Positions 28,753 through 37,175 are shown, counted from the stretch's first letter. The stretch: 64,000 nucleotides of DNA from Flavobacterium potami (GCF_020026915.1 NZ_JAINUY010000005.1:1-64000); one strand, 5' to 3'. Made by a program: numbers and translations. The notes: generated by a model from the sequence alone, not told the origin.

Positions 28753-29394
28753 ATGGGCTTTTATTGGGTAAAAACAAACTCCTTTATAAAAACGGTATTT
28801 TCTAAATATTGCTGGGACATTCCTAACAATGAAAAGAAAATATACCTGACTTTTGATGATGGCCCAACTCCCGAAATTACAGATTGGGTTTTATCTGAAT
28901 TGAAGAAATTTGATGCAAAAGCCACTTTCTTCTGCATCGGAAAAAACATTAAAGCTAATTTGGCTTTGTTTGAAAAACTAATTACTGAAGGCCATTCTAT
29001 CGGCAATCATACTATGAATCATGTGAACGGATGGAAAATCCATACTAATGATTACATAGAAAATGTAAAAAACTGCGCTGAAGTTTTAGAAGAACAAGAA
29101 AAAGCGCCTCGTCGTTTACTATTTCGTCCTCCTTACGGAAAAATCAAAAAAGCTCAATCTAAGGTTCTTAGAAAATTAGGGTACAAAATCGTAATGTGGG
29201 ATGTTTTAAGCGCTGATTTCGATCAAAGTATTACTCCTGAAAAATGTCTTGAAAACGTAACAAAGAATGTAAAATCAGGCAGCGTAATTGTTTTTCATGA
29301 CAGTATTAAGGCTTCTCCAAATTTGAGATTCGCTTTACCGAGAACACTGCATTTTTTAAAAGAAAATGGATATAAGTTTGACATTATTCATTAA
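28753..29394 (+). CDS. Polysaccharide deacetylase (NodB domain)
   Basis: 213 aa carbohydrate esterase 4 protein. Motifs: TFDDGPTPEITDW at 35-47 (catalytic Asp and metal Asp), HSIGNHTMNH (the two metal His), RPPYGK, VMWDVLSADFD and VIVFHDS near the end. No signal peptide; the NodB domain begins right after about 30 residues, so it may act on an intracellular or membrane-associated glycan. Likely removes acetyl groups from peptidoglycan or another amino-sugar polymer, but the substrate is unknown. It has its own start after a strong terminator. Confidence 0.9.
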   Translation: MGFYWVKTNSFIKTVFSKYCWDIPNNEKKIYLTFDDGPTPEITDWVLSELKKFDAKATFFCIGKNIKANLALFEKLITEGHSIGNHTMNHVNGWKIHTNDYIENVKNCAEVLEEQEKAPRRLLFRPPYGKIKKAQSKVLRKLGYKIVMWDVLSADFDQSITPEKCLENVTKNVKSGSVIVFHDSIKASPNLRFALPRTLHFLKENGYKFDIIH

Positions 29395-29417
29395 ATAACA
29401 TCAATCAAAGAAGTTAT

Positions 29418-29720
29418 TTAATCTTTGAACTGGTCTTGAACAATTCCGATTATTGTATTCGCATCAAGTTCTCCAGATTGTCTCCAGATCATTTGTCCAT
29501 CTTTATAAATCATTAAAGTTGGAAGTCCTTTTATACGAAGCGCCTCTGCCAGTTCCTGATTTTTATCTACATCAATTTTAATCACTTTAGCCTTATCGCC
29601 AAGCGCTGCAGCCACATCCTTAATAACGGGATGCATAGAAACTGAAGATTCATTCCAATCGGTGTAAAAATCAATTAACACTGGAACTTGAGCATTTATT
29701 AGTTCTCCAAATTTTGACAT
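29418..29720 (-). CDS. Thioredoxin-fold protein lacking the CxxC active site
   Basis: 100 aa, the size of a thioredoxin, with the fold intact: VPVLIDFYTDW, VIKIDVDKNQELAEALRIKGLPTLMIYKDG (the GLPT loop keeps the cis-Pro), then GELDANTIIGIV. In place of W-C-x-x-C the sequence reads W22-N-E-S-S26, so both redox cysteines are absent and the protein has no Cys at all. It cannot work as a dithiol reductase; a binding or chaperone role is inference. Single gene, convergent to the deacetylase. Confidence 0.88.
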   Translation of the reverse strand: MSKFGELINAQVPVLIDFYTDWNESSVSMHPVIKDVAAALGDKAKVIKIDVDKNQELAEALRIKGLPTLMIYKDGQMIWRQSGELDANTIIGIVQDQFKD

Positions 29721-29771
29721 AAAACCAAAAATTTTAAGTTTTTTAATTTATTATAAGAAATAAATATAATA

Positions 29772-29779
29772 CAAATTTA
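29772..29779 (-). promoter_or_regulatory. -7 element of the thioredoxin-like gene
   Basis: Minus-strand TAAATTTG, full match, 51 bp before the ATG; the -33 position falls in the neighbouring gene without a TTTG. Confidence 0.4.
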
Positions 29780-29793
29780 GCATTTTTAACGAA

Positions 29794-31029
29794 TTAAGCG
29801 ACATTACGGCCTTTTTTTAGTTCAATGACTGTTATTTCTGGCATAATTCCAACTCGTCCTGGATAAGCATGAAAACCAAATCCACGGTTAACATAAACGT
29901 ATCTTCCGAGGTTTTCGTACAAACCAGCCCACTGTTTGTAGATGTATTGAGCTAAACTCCATTTAAAATATCCAGGAATCTCAATTCCAAACTGCATACC
30001 GTGTGTATGACCAGCAAAAGTCAAATGAAAATTCTTTGGATGATCTTTAATTTCAGCATCCCAATGACTTGGGTCGTGGCTCATCAAAATTTTAAAATCG
30101 TCCTGATGAACATTTTCCGAAGCTTTATTTAAATCACCAGCTTTTTTAAAATTTACTCCCCAATTTTCTACTCCAATCAATGCAATTTTATCATCTCCTT
30201 TTTGAATATAAGTGTGTTCATTCAGCATTAACTTAAATCCAATTTGACCGTATAAATTTTTAATTTGATGAAAATTCTCGTCTTTTTCTTTCTCAGAAGG
30301 CCATGTTACATATTCGCCATAATCATGATTTCCTAAAACAGCAAATTTTCCGTATTTATATTCTTTTATACGATTGAAAGTTTCCAGCCACGGATGCATT
30401 TCTTTTGCATGTGTATTGACAATATCTCCCGTAAAAAGAATCAAATCAGATTCTTGTTGATTTATTAAATCAATTGCATAATTAATCTTCTCCGGATTGT
30501 CGAAACTTCCACTATGAACATCAGAAATCTGAGTTATTTTAAAACCATCAAAAGCATCTGGAAGATCGGGAAAAAACACCGTTTGTTTGATTACTTTGAA
30601 ATTATATTTCCCTTCAAGAATTCCGTAAATGATGGACAAAAAAGGAACAGCCGCCAAACCTAATGCAATTTGACTTACAAATTTCCTTCTATCAGGCATC
30701 ATTTCCTTTCTTGGTGCGTGGTAAACAAAATAATTCAAGATACTTGCCCCAATTCTAAAAATATCCTTTCCAAACATGATTAGGGTTAGAACAATTTTTG
30801 GCACGTATATCAACAACATTAAACCCGTTGTAAACATAAATTGTCTAGTTTGTCCAACCGACCTATCTATTTGCGAGAAAGAATATATGATAAACGCTAA
30901 AAGCAGGAAGCTTATAACTTGATAACTGATCAAAACCCATCTTACTCTAATTAAAGTTCGAAAAGCCTGATAAGAATAGAACTCAATAAACAAGAAAAGA
31001 GCGCATAGAATTACAAAACGAAGAATCAT
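29794..31029 (-). CDS. Membrane-anchored metallophosphoesterase (YaeI-like)
   Basis: 411 aa. Three or four hydrophobic helices in the first 100 residues, a second short one near 122-140, then a calcineurin-like phosphoesterase domain with all metal motifs: ISDVHSG, LFTGDIVNT, VLGNHDYGE, MSHDPSHW and FAGHTHGMQFG. YaeI-like members hydrolyse lipid A precursors or other phosphoesters; the substrate here cannot be told. The last helix before the domain places the catalytic part on the outer face by the usual topology, which is inference. Confidence 0.9.
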   Translation of the reverse strand: MILRFVILCALFLFIEFYSYQAFRTLIRVRWVLISYQVISFLLLAFIIYSFSQIDRSVGQTRQFMFTTGLMLLIYVPKIVLTLIMFGKDIFRIGASILNYFVYHAPRKEMMPDRRKFVSQIALGLAAVPFLSIIYGILEGKYNFKVIKQTVFFPDLPDAFDGFKITQISDVHSGSFDNPEKINYAIDLINQQESDLILFTGDIVNTHAKEMHPWLETFNRIKEYKYGKFAVLGNHDYGEYVTWPSEKEKDENFHQIKNLYGQIGFKLMLNEHTYIQKGDDKIALIGVENWGVNFKKAGDLNKASENVHQDDFKILMSHDPSHWDAEIKDHPKNFHLTFAGHTHGMQFGIEIPGYFKWSLAQYIYKQWAGLYENLGRYVYVNRGFGFHAYPGRVGIMPEITVIELKKGRNVA

Positions 31030-31045
31030 TTGTTATATTTTTAAA

Positions 31046-31053
31046 CAAAAGTA
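31046..31053 (-). promoter_or_regulatory. -7 element of the metallophosphoesterase gene
   Basis: Minus-strand TACTTTTG, full match, 16 bp before the ATG. Confidence 0.4.
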
Positions 31054-31109
31054 ACAAAGAATAAAAATGCTATTGCTTATTATTATAAAAAATTTAACGC
31101 TATTAATAG

Positions 31110-31141
31110 AAAAAGCTGAAAGATGGCTCTCTCAGCTTTTT
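31110..31141 (-). terminator. Terminator of small basic exported protein gene 1
   Basis: Stem AAAAGCTGA/TCAGCTTTT with a 12-nt loop and short T run. The stem is identical to that at 33570-33600 after the paralogous gene. Confidence 0.7.
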
Positions 31142-31190
31142 CCCTACCAACCTTTTTAAAACTATTTAATCTTAAGCATTTAATGTCGTC

Positions 31191-31376
31191 TTATTTTGCT
31201 TTTGGAGCTTCTGTTTTTGCAGTTTCCTCTTTTTTATCTGCTTTTGCTTTTTTGTGCGCTTTTTTATCGTGTTTAGGTGCTTTTACTTCTTTTGCAGGAG
31301 CTGCTGGAGTTGTTTGTGCGTTTACCATTGAGAATGTTCCTAATACTGCTACTGCTAAAATTGCTAATTTTTTCAT
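31191..31376 (-). CDS. Small exported Lys/Ala-rich protein, copy 1 (Asr-like composition)
   Basis: 61 aa. Signal peptide MKKLAILAVAVLGTFSMVNAQ, then about 40 residues almost wholly Lys, Ala, Glu, Pro, Thr and His (KEVKAPKHDKKAHKKAKADKK), so disordered and very basic. Paralogue of the 69-aa protein at 33679-33888 (shared VAVLGT..MV.A and KEVKA.KH..K..KKAK). Composition resembles E. coli acid-shock protein Asr, a periplasmic disordered protein; this is analogy, not proven homology. Lies downstream of the sensor kinase and carries the same promoter box as its paralogue. Confidence 0.8.
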   Translation of the reverse strand: MKKLAILAVAVLGTFSMVNAQTTPAAPAKEVKAPKHDKKAHKKAKADKKEETAKTEAPKAK

Positions 31377-31417
31377 GACTTAAAGTTTTTATGATTATTA
31401 TTTCATTATTTATAAGT

Positions 31418-31453
31418 CAAAGATATAATCGTAAAATGAAGACAAAATGAAGA
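31418..31453 (-). promoter_or_regulatory. Promoter with TCTTCAT direct-repeat box, small gene 1
   Basis: Minus strand, in order: TCTTCAT (31453-31447), 4 bp, TCTTCAT (31442-31436), 10 bp, TATCTTTG (31425-31418; full -7 match). The repeats have an 11-bp period, typical for OmpR/PhoB-type regulators, and occupy the -33 position. Confidence 0.75.
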
Positions 31454-31479
31454 AAAAGTCTTACAAGAAATTTTAACTT

Positions 31480-32808
31480 TTAATTGGCTTTTTGAAACCA
31501 TAATGTAAATGTAGTTCCTTCGTTTATAACCGATTCCACCTTGATTTCGATATGATGAAATGCGGCAACACTTTGGGCAATTGCAAGTCCTAACCCCTGC
31601 CCTTCCTGATCTGAACTGATTCTGGCAAAACGGCTGAATATTTTCTCTAATTGCGATTCGTCCATTCCTATTCCAGAATCTTTTACTTTAATAAAATAAT
31701 GTTCTCCAACAAAACCATCTTCTATTATGATATTCCCTTCTGGTTTATTGTATTTTATAGCATTCGTTACCAAATTATAAATCAAAATATGAATCAATGT
31801 TTTATTTCCTAAAAAGACAAAACTGTTTTCTATTTTATTTATAAAATGAATTTCCCTGTCATCCATTCGATCCTGAAGATCTTCTTGTAAGTCGGAGACG
31901 ATTTCTTTTAGGTTTATTTCTTCATTGGCTTCGTATTGATTATTGTCTATTCGGGAAATCAGCAATAAATTATTAATGATTTTTTTCAGCATATCCAACG
32001 TCTTCAGTGAACCAGCAATTTTATCAAATGCATTATCATCTAAAGATTCATTTTGCAAAAGATTTTCAAGTTTGTTTTTTAAAAGCGCAATTGGCGTTAG
32101 AAGTTCGTGAGAAACATTGGAAATAAACTGTTTTTCTTTTTTAAAAACTTCAGCAATACGATCCATCATCTGGTTTAAAACAAAATCCAATTCCCTAAAA
32201 TCTCTTGAAGCAGCTTTTATTGGAGTATGATCAAACGTTTCGGGTTCATTGACACGTCTGATTTTAGTATCAATAATTTTATAAAATGGTTTTAGAAGAT
32301 ATTCGATATAAAAAGTATCTGCCAAAAAAGTGATTAACAAAATGACGACAAATACAATAAGTATAAAAAAGCGGATAACAAAAGTCAAATCATTTACTTC
32401 GCTTAAACTACTTCCTATTTCAAGCTTATAACCTTGTCCTCCGTAAACAAAATGATGCTCTAGAATTCGATACTCATTTTCTTCTCCTTCAATTTTTCGA
32501 TAGTCATTACTAAAAGTACTGTTTTTATGACGCGGTTTTATAGGAGCATGAGATAAAACCAAAAACTCATTATGAAGCGTCGAAAATTCTGAAAAAGTTT
32601 CAGTCGAATCATCTGGATTTTCTATAAAATCATTGATTTCTTCCTGATTTAAATGCTCTATAAACTTCTTTTTTTTTTCGAGAAGACTATTATTAATATG
32701 ATGATACACCACATTTTGAACTAAAATAGGAAGCATTAACCATAAAATTAAAATCACCAACAATCTTGTCAGTGCATTAAAAATGGCTAATTGATGTTTT
32801 ATTTTCAC
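31480..32808 (-). CDS. Sensor histidine kinase
   Basis: 442 aa. Membrane helix 15-34, periplasmic sensor of about 110 residues (35-143), second helix 144-165, HAMP-like linker, then dimerisation domain with phospho-acceptor H234 in FISNVSHELLTPI (Leu replaces the usual Arg of HELRTP). ATPase motifs: NLVTNAIKYN, DSGIGMDE and GQGLGLAIAQS. Transcribed 10 bp after its response regulator. The sensor region is rich in His and acidic residues but has no named domain. Its likely targets are the two flanking small genes. Confidence 0.93.
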   Translation of the reverse strand: MKIKHQLAIFNALTRLLVILILWLMLPILVQNVVYHHINNSLLEKKKKFIEHLNQEEINDFIENPDDSTETFSEFSTLHNEFLVLSHAPIKPRHKNSTFSNDYRKIEGEENEYRILEHHFVYGGQGYKLEIGSSLSEVNDLTFVIRFFILIVFVVILLITFLADTFYIEYLLKPFYKIIDTKIRRVNEPETFDHTPIKAASRDFRELDFVLNQMMDRIAEVFKKEKQFISNVSHELLTPIALLKNKLENLLQNESLDDNAFDKIAGSLKTLDMLKKIINNLLLISRIDNNQYEANEEINLKEIVSDLQEDLQDRMDDREIHFINKIENSFVFLGNKTLIHILIYNLVTNAIKYNKPEGNIIIEDGFVGEHYFIKVKDSGIGMDESQLEKIFSRFARISSDQEGQGLGLAIAQSVAAFHHIEIKVESVINEGTTFTLWFQKAN

Positions 32809-32818
32809 AAGAATCTGT

Positions 32819-33493
32819 TTATTCGTTTATGCGATAACCCACATTTCGAACGGTTTCAAACCAATCTATAGGAGCGTGTTTATCGAGTTTTTTTCTAAGA
32901 TTTCGAACATGCACATCTATAAAATTAGAATCTGAATTTACTTCTAGAATATCTCCCCAAATGTGCTCTGTAAGCTGGAGACGTGTAATTACCCTATTTT
33001 TATTTAAAACCAAATACTGAAAAATGTCAAATTCTTTTTTGGTCAGATTAATGGGCTGCTCATTACAACTTACTTTATAATCCTGAAGTTGCAAAACAAA
33101 TCCGTGAATTGTTAGATTGTTTAGAGTAAAACCGTGAATTCTTCGAATAACGGCAAATAATCTCGCACTTAATTCTGTTAAAGCAAAAGGTTTGGTCAAA
33201 TAATCGTCGGCGCCAAGATGAAGACCATTTATTCTATCATCCAATTCGCCTCTTGCAGTCAAGACAATAACAGCCATTTTAGATTTTGTTTTTCTGACGG
33301 TTTGCAAGACTTCGAAACCATCACCATCCGGAAGTCCGAGATCCAAAAGCATGGCATCGTAATCATTGCTGTTAAACTCTTCCAGAGCATCTGCACAGGT
33401 GTGAGCGATTTTGCAGATGTAGCCGGCATTACACAAAAAATCATAAACTTCTACTGCCAGTTCTCGATTATCCTCTACAATCAAAATATTCAT
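32819..33493 (-). CDS. Response regulator, OmpR/PhoB family
   Basis: 224 aa. Receiver domain with acidic pocket E7-D8, phosphorylation site D51 (LLDLGLPDGDG), Thr at VLTARG and Lys at LTKPFAL. C-terminal winged helix: LTKKEFDIFQYLVLNKNRVI, then LQLTEHIWG, then NFIDVHVRNLRKKL as recognition helix region. Members bind tandem direct repeats with about 11-bp spacing; such repeats occur at both small flanking genes. No clear promoter match found upstream of it. Confidence 0.94.
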   Translation of the reverse strand: MNILIVEDNRELAVEVYDFLCNAGYICKIAHTCADALEEFNSNDYDAMLLDLGLPDGDGFEVLQTVRKTKSKMAVIVLTARGELDDRINGLHLGADDYLTKPFALTELSARLFAVIRRIHGFTLNNLTIHGFVLQLQDYKVSCNEQPINLTKKEFDIFQYLVLNKNRVITRLQLTEHIWGDILEVNSDSNFIDVHVRNLRKKLDKHAPIDWFETVRNVGYRINE

Positions 33494-33569
33494 AAATTAA
33501 TGTGTTTAAGCACAATTAAAAGTAATCATTTCTAAAAAACCAAATCATGCATTATTAAAATATTAACGA

Positions 33570-33600
33570 AAAAAGCTGACAAATTTCTTTATCAGCTTTT
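33570..33600 (-). terminator. Terminator of small basic exported protein gene 2
   Basis: Stem AAAAGCTGA/TCAGCTTTT, same as after gene 1, with a 12-nt loop. It precedes the response regulator, so gene 2 and the regulator are separate units. Confidence 0.68.
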
Positions 33601-33678
33601 GCAACCTGCATTCTTCTTCATAATTATCCTTCCTGTTTTGCTTCCGTACAATTTTCTGAAAACAAAACAAAAACGACA

Positions 33679-33888
33679 TTATTTTTTCATTTTTGCAGTT
33701 TCTGTTTTCGGAGTTTCCGTTTTCGCTTCTGTTTTTTCTGATTTTGCTTTTTTATCAGATTTGTGTTTAGGATGTTTTGTTGCTTTTACTTCTTTTGCTG
33801 CAACTGCTTTTCCATCTTTTGCAGGGAACGCCTGAACCATTGCACTTGTTCCTAAAACTGCCACTAGTAACATTAATAAATTTCTCAT
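33679..33888 (-). CDS. Small exported Lys/Ala-rich protein, copy 2 (Asr-like composition)
   Basis: 69 aa. Signal peptide MRNLLMLLVAVLGTSAMVQA, then a basic low-complexity tail (KEVKATKHPKHKSDKKAK, then repeating KTE/TETPK). No Cys, no predicted fold. Paralogue of the protein at 31191-31376, lying on the other side of the two-component genes and read in the same direction. Acidic residues are more common than in copy 1. A role in periplasmic acid or cationic-stress protection is inference from composition and from its regulatory setting. Confidence 0.8.
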   Translation of the reverse strand: MRNLLMLLVAVLGTSAMVQAFPAKDGKAVAAKEVKATKHPKHKSDKKAKSEKTEAKTETPKTETAKMKK

Positions 33889-33930
33889 GATTTCTAAGAT
33901 TTAAGAATTAATAACCTTTATTATACAGAT

Positions 33931-33966
33931 CAAAATTACCCTCACTACATGAAGAAAAAATGAAGA
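33931..33966 (-). promoter_or_regulatory. Promoter with TCTTCAT direct-repeat box, small gene 2
   Basis: Minus strand: TCTTCAT (33966-33960), 4 bp, TCTTCAT (33955-33949), 10 bp, TAATTTTG (33938-33931; full -7 match). Spacing is identical to gene 1 at every step; the distance from -7 to the ATG is 42 bp here and 41 bp there. Confidence 0.75.
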
Positions 33967-34015
33967 AATCTGCTGTGGCGAATATTTTAACGAGACATTA
34001 ACGTTATGCTTTTTT

Positions 34016-34113
34016 ACCATATAAGTTATATAAGTTCATTTAATAATTAGGATATAAAATTAGACGCACTGCAGTGTGTCTCCACAAAGATGAACTTATA
34101 TAACTTATATGGT
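34016..34113. repeat. 24-bp perfect inverted repeat with a nested palindrome
   Basis: Arms 34016-34039 and 34090-34113 are exact reverse complements (ACCATATAAGTTATATAAG and five more bases). The 50-bp centre contains the palindrome AGACGCACTGCAGTGTGTCT at 34062-34081, which recurs with two changes at 49484-49503. The element lies just before polA, in the 301-bp gap 33889-34189. Confidence 0.85.
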
Positions 34114-34164
34114 TCAAAAAATTAATTTTAAGAAACCAAATCGTTTTTTAAACCTCAATTGTTT

Positions 34165-34172
34165 ATTTTTAC
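34165..34172 (+). promoter_or_regulatory. Possible -7 element of polA
   Basis: TATTTTTA, one mismatch, 17 bp before the ATG at 34190. It would exclude the upstream in-frame ATG at 34109, which also lies inside the inverted repeat. Confidence 0.35.
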
Positions 34173-34189
34173 ACACTAATATTTTTTAT

Positions 34190-37042
34190 ATGTCGACTCA
34201 AAAACGCCTTTTTCTTCTAGATGCTTATGCACTAATTTTTCGTGGTTATTATGCTTTTATAAAAAACCCGAGAATCAATTCAAAAGGAATGGACACATCT
34301 GCAATTATGGGTTTCATGAATTCACTTTTGGATGTAATTAAGAGAGAAAAACCAGATCATTTGGCTGTTGCTTTTGATAAAGAAGGAAGTCATGCAAGAA
34401 CAGAAATGTATTCGGATTATAAAGCCAATCGAGACGAAACTCCCGAAGCAATTAAAATTGCTGTTCCTTATATTCAGGAATTATTGAGAGCGATGCATAT
34501 TCCGATTATTGAACTTGCAGGATGTGAAGCCGACGATTTAATTGGAACAATTGCCAAACAAGCCGAAAAACAAAACTATAAGGTTTATATGGTAACTCCC
34601 GATAAGGATTTTGCGCAATTGGTTTCTGAAAATATATTCATGTACAAACCTGCCCGTATGGGTAACGGAATTGAGATTTGGGGAATTCCAGAAGTTTTAG
34701 CAAAATTTGAAATCGAAAGACCAGAACAAGTAATTGATTTTCTTGGTATGATGGGAGATGCTGTAGATAACATTCCAGGATTACCAGGTGTTGGAGAAGT
34801 TACGGCTAAAAAGTTCCTGAAAGAATTTGGTTCAATGGAAAACCTTTTGGCTAATACAGACAAGTTGAAAGGTAAAATGAAAGAAAACATCGAGGCCAAT
34901 AAAGAAAAAGGTATTTTATCTAAAAAACTGGCAGCTATTATGTGCGATTGTGATGTTACCTTTAATGAAGAAGATTACGAACTTTCGCGTCCAGATATCG
35001 AAAAAACAGATGCTATTTTTCAAGAATTAGAATTCAGGAGAATGGCGGAACAATTTGATAATTTATTTAAAGTTGGTGGTGGAAATGAATTAGAAAACAA
35101 TAATCCAGCCTCTGATGCCAAATTATACAAAAAACCACAACCAAAAAATGAAGATCAATTTGATCTTTTTGGAGGTGGAGGAACAACTCTTGACGAAAGT
35201 GCCGAAGCTGCAAGAAATTCATTTTACAGCACTTTAGAAAATACCGAACATTCTTATCAGACCATTCAGGGTGATTTAGGAATTAAACTGCTTTTACAAA
35301 ATTTAGAAAAACAGACTTCTGTTTGTTTTGATACAGAGACAACCGGAATTGATGCGCTTCATGCAGAATTGGTCGGAATGTCTTTCTCTTATGAAAAAGG
35401 AAAAGCATTTTATGTTCCGTTTCCGGAAAGTCAAGAAGAAGCTCAAACTTTGATCAATAAATTTGTACCGTTTTTTGAAAATGAAAACATTGAGAAAATC
35501 GGACAAAACTTAAAATACGATTTAAAAATTCTTTCTAATTATGGTGTAACCGTAAAAGGAAAACTTTTTGACACCATGATTGCGCATTATCTGATCAATC
35601 CAGATATGCGTCATAATATGGATATTTTGGCTGAAACATATTTGAAATATTCTCCAAAATCTATTGAAACTTTAATTGGTAAAAAAGGAAAAAATCAGCT
35701 TTCGATGCGCGATGTTCCTTTAGAAGATATTAAAGAATATGCTGCAGAAGATGCCGATATTACTTTACAATTAAAAGAAATCTTCACAACAGAATTAGAC
35801 AAAACCGAAACTAAAAAGCTATTTAACGAAATCGAAATTCCGTTAGTAAGCGTTTTAGCCGACATGGAAACAGAAGGTATTCGTTTGGATGTAGACTTCT
35901 TAAAAGCAATGTCTTCTGAAATGGATGTTGAGATCAAATCTTTAGAAGAACAAATCTACGAAACTGCTGGTGAGAAATTCAATTTGGCTTCTCCAAAACA
36001 ATTAGGAGACATTTTATTTGAAAAACTTAAAATTGGTGGTGCAAAGCAAAAGAAAACCAAAACGGGTCAGTATGCAACTGGTGAAGAAGTTTTGACTTAT
36101 TTGGCAAACGACAATCCGATTGTAAAACAGATTTTAGATTGGCGTCAAATGGTAAAATTACAAAGTACTTATATTTTGGCTTTACCAGAACAAGTGGACA
36201 AAAAGACTTTACGCGTTCATACTGATTATATGCAAACTGTAGCTGCAACGGGACGTTTGAGTTCTAATAACCCGAACTTGCAGAACATTCCAATTCGTAC
36301 CGAAAGAGGACGTCAGATTCGTAAAGCTTTTGTGGCACGTGATGAAAACCATACTTTAATCTCTGCCGATTACTCTCAAATTGAGCTTAGAATTATTGCT
36401 GCTTTAAGTGGCGAAGAAAATATGATTAAAGCTTTTCAGGATGGAGAAGACATTCATAAAGCAACGGCTGCAAAAGTTTTTAATGTGGCGCTAGAAGAAG
36501 TTTCTCGCGAACAAAGAAGCAACGCTAAAACGGTAAACTTCGGAATCATTTACGGTGTTTCTGCTTTTGGTTTGAGTAATCAGACTTCTCTTTCTAGAAG
36601 TGAAAGTGCGGCTTTGATTGATGCTTATTATAAAACATATCCAAGATTGAAATCTTATATTTCAGATCAAGTTGATTTTGCCCGTGAAAAAGGTTATGTG
36701 CAAACTATTTTAGGTCGTCGTCGTTATTTAAAAGACATTAATTCTGCAAACGCGGTTGTAAGAAGTGCTGCTGAACGAAATGCCGTAAACGCACCAATTC
36801 AGGGAAGTGCTGCCGATGTGATTAAAATCGCCATGATTAATATTCATAAAAAACTTCGTGACGAAAACTGGAAATCAAGAATGCTGCTTCAGGTGCATGA
36901 TGAGCTTGTGTTCGATGTTCACAACGATGAACTCGAAAAAATCCAACCGATGATCAAACACGAAATGGAAAATGCATTTAAAATGTCTGTTCCCTTGGAA
37001 GTTGAAATTGGTTCAGGAAAAGATTGGTTAGAAGCGCATTAA
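34190..37042 (+). CDS. polA: DNA polymerase I
   Basis: Repair and Okazaki-fragment polymerase. 950 aa from the ATG at 34190 (MSTQKRLFLLDAYALIFRG); the frame extends 27 codons further up but that part lies in the repeat element and lacks homology. Domains: 5' nuclease (1-290, VTPDKDFAQL, GMMGDAVDNIPGLPGVGEVTAK), 3'-5' exonuclease with an intact DTETTG near 380, and family A polymerase (SADYSQIELRIIAAL, RRSNAKTVNFGIIYG-type O helix, VHDELVFDV). All three activities seem retained. Monocistronic with its own terminator. Confidence 0.96.
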   Translation: MSTQKRLFLLDAYALIFRGYYAFIKNPRINSKGMDTSAIMGFMNSLLDVIKREKPDHLAVAFDKEGSHARTEMYSDYKANRDETPEAIKIAVPYIQELLRAMHIPIIELAGCEADDLIGTIAKQAEKQNYKVYMVTPDKDFAQLVSENIFMYKPARMGNGIEIWGIPEVLAKFEIERPEQVIDFLGMMGDAVDNIPGLPGVGEVTAKKFLKEFGSMENLLANTDKLKGKMKENIEANKEKGILSKKLAAIMCDCDVTFNEEDYELSRPDIEKTDAIFQELEFRRMAEQFDNLFKVGGGNELENNNPASDAKLYKKPQPKNEDQFDLFGGGGTTLDESAEAARNSFYSTLENTEHSYQTIQGDLGIKLLLQNLEKQTSVCFDTETTGIDALHAELVGMSFSYEKGKAFYVPFPESQEEAQTLINKFVPFFENENIEKIGQNLKYDLKILSNYGVTVKGKLFDTMIAHYLINPDMRHNMDILAETYLKYSPKSIETLIGKKGKNQLSMRDVPLEDIKEYAAEDADITLQLKEIFTTELDKTETKKLFNEIEIPLVSVLADMETEGIRLDVDFLKAMSSEMDVEIKSLEEQIYETAGEKFNLASPKQLGDILFEKLKIGGAKQKKTKTGQYATGEEVLTYLANDNPIVKQILDWRQMVKLQSTYILALPEQVDKKTLRVHTDYMQTVAATGRLSSNNPNLQNIPIRTERGRQIRKAFVARDENHTLISADYSQIELRIIAALSGEENMIKAFQDGEDIHKATAAKVFNVALEEVSREQRSNAKTVNFGIIYGVSAFGLSNQTSLSRSESAALIDAYYKTYPRLKSYISDQVDFAREKGYVQTILGRRRYLKDINSANAVVRSAAERNAVNAPIQGSAADVIKIAMINIHKKLRDENWKSRMLLQVHDELVFDVHNDELEKIQPMIKHEMENAFKMSVPLEVEIGSGKDWLEAH

Positions 37043-37062
37043 AAAACAAACTATAAAGAATT

Positions 37063-37092
37063 AAAATCCATTCAAATTGAATGGATTTTTTT
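37063..37092 (+). terminator. Terminator of polA
   Basis: Stem AAAATCCATTCA/TGAATGGATTTT, then a T run of eight. Confidence 0.85.
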
Positions 37093-37175
37093 TATTTCAT
37101 ACTAATCAATTTCGAAAATAAAACCGTAGGATTTTTATTTATCTTTAAATTCAAATCCAAAACTTAAAATCAACA

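Noticed and set aside
31480..32808. HELLTP in place of HELRTP as a sign of a dead kinase
   Set aside because: The phospho-accepting His and all ATP-binding motifs are present; this position varies in active kinases.
33614..33620. Single TCTTCAT near 33614
   Set aside because: No second half-site at 11-bp period and no -7 element nearby, so it is not counted as a regulator box.
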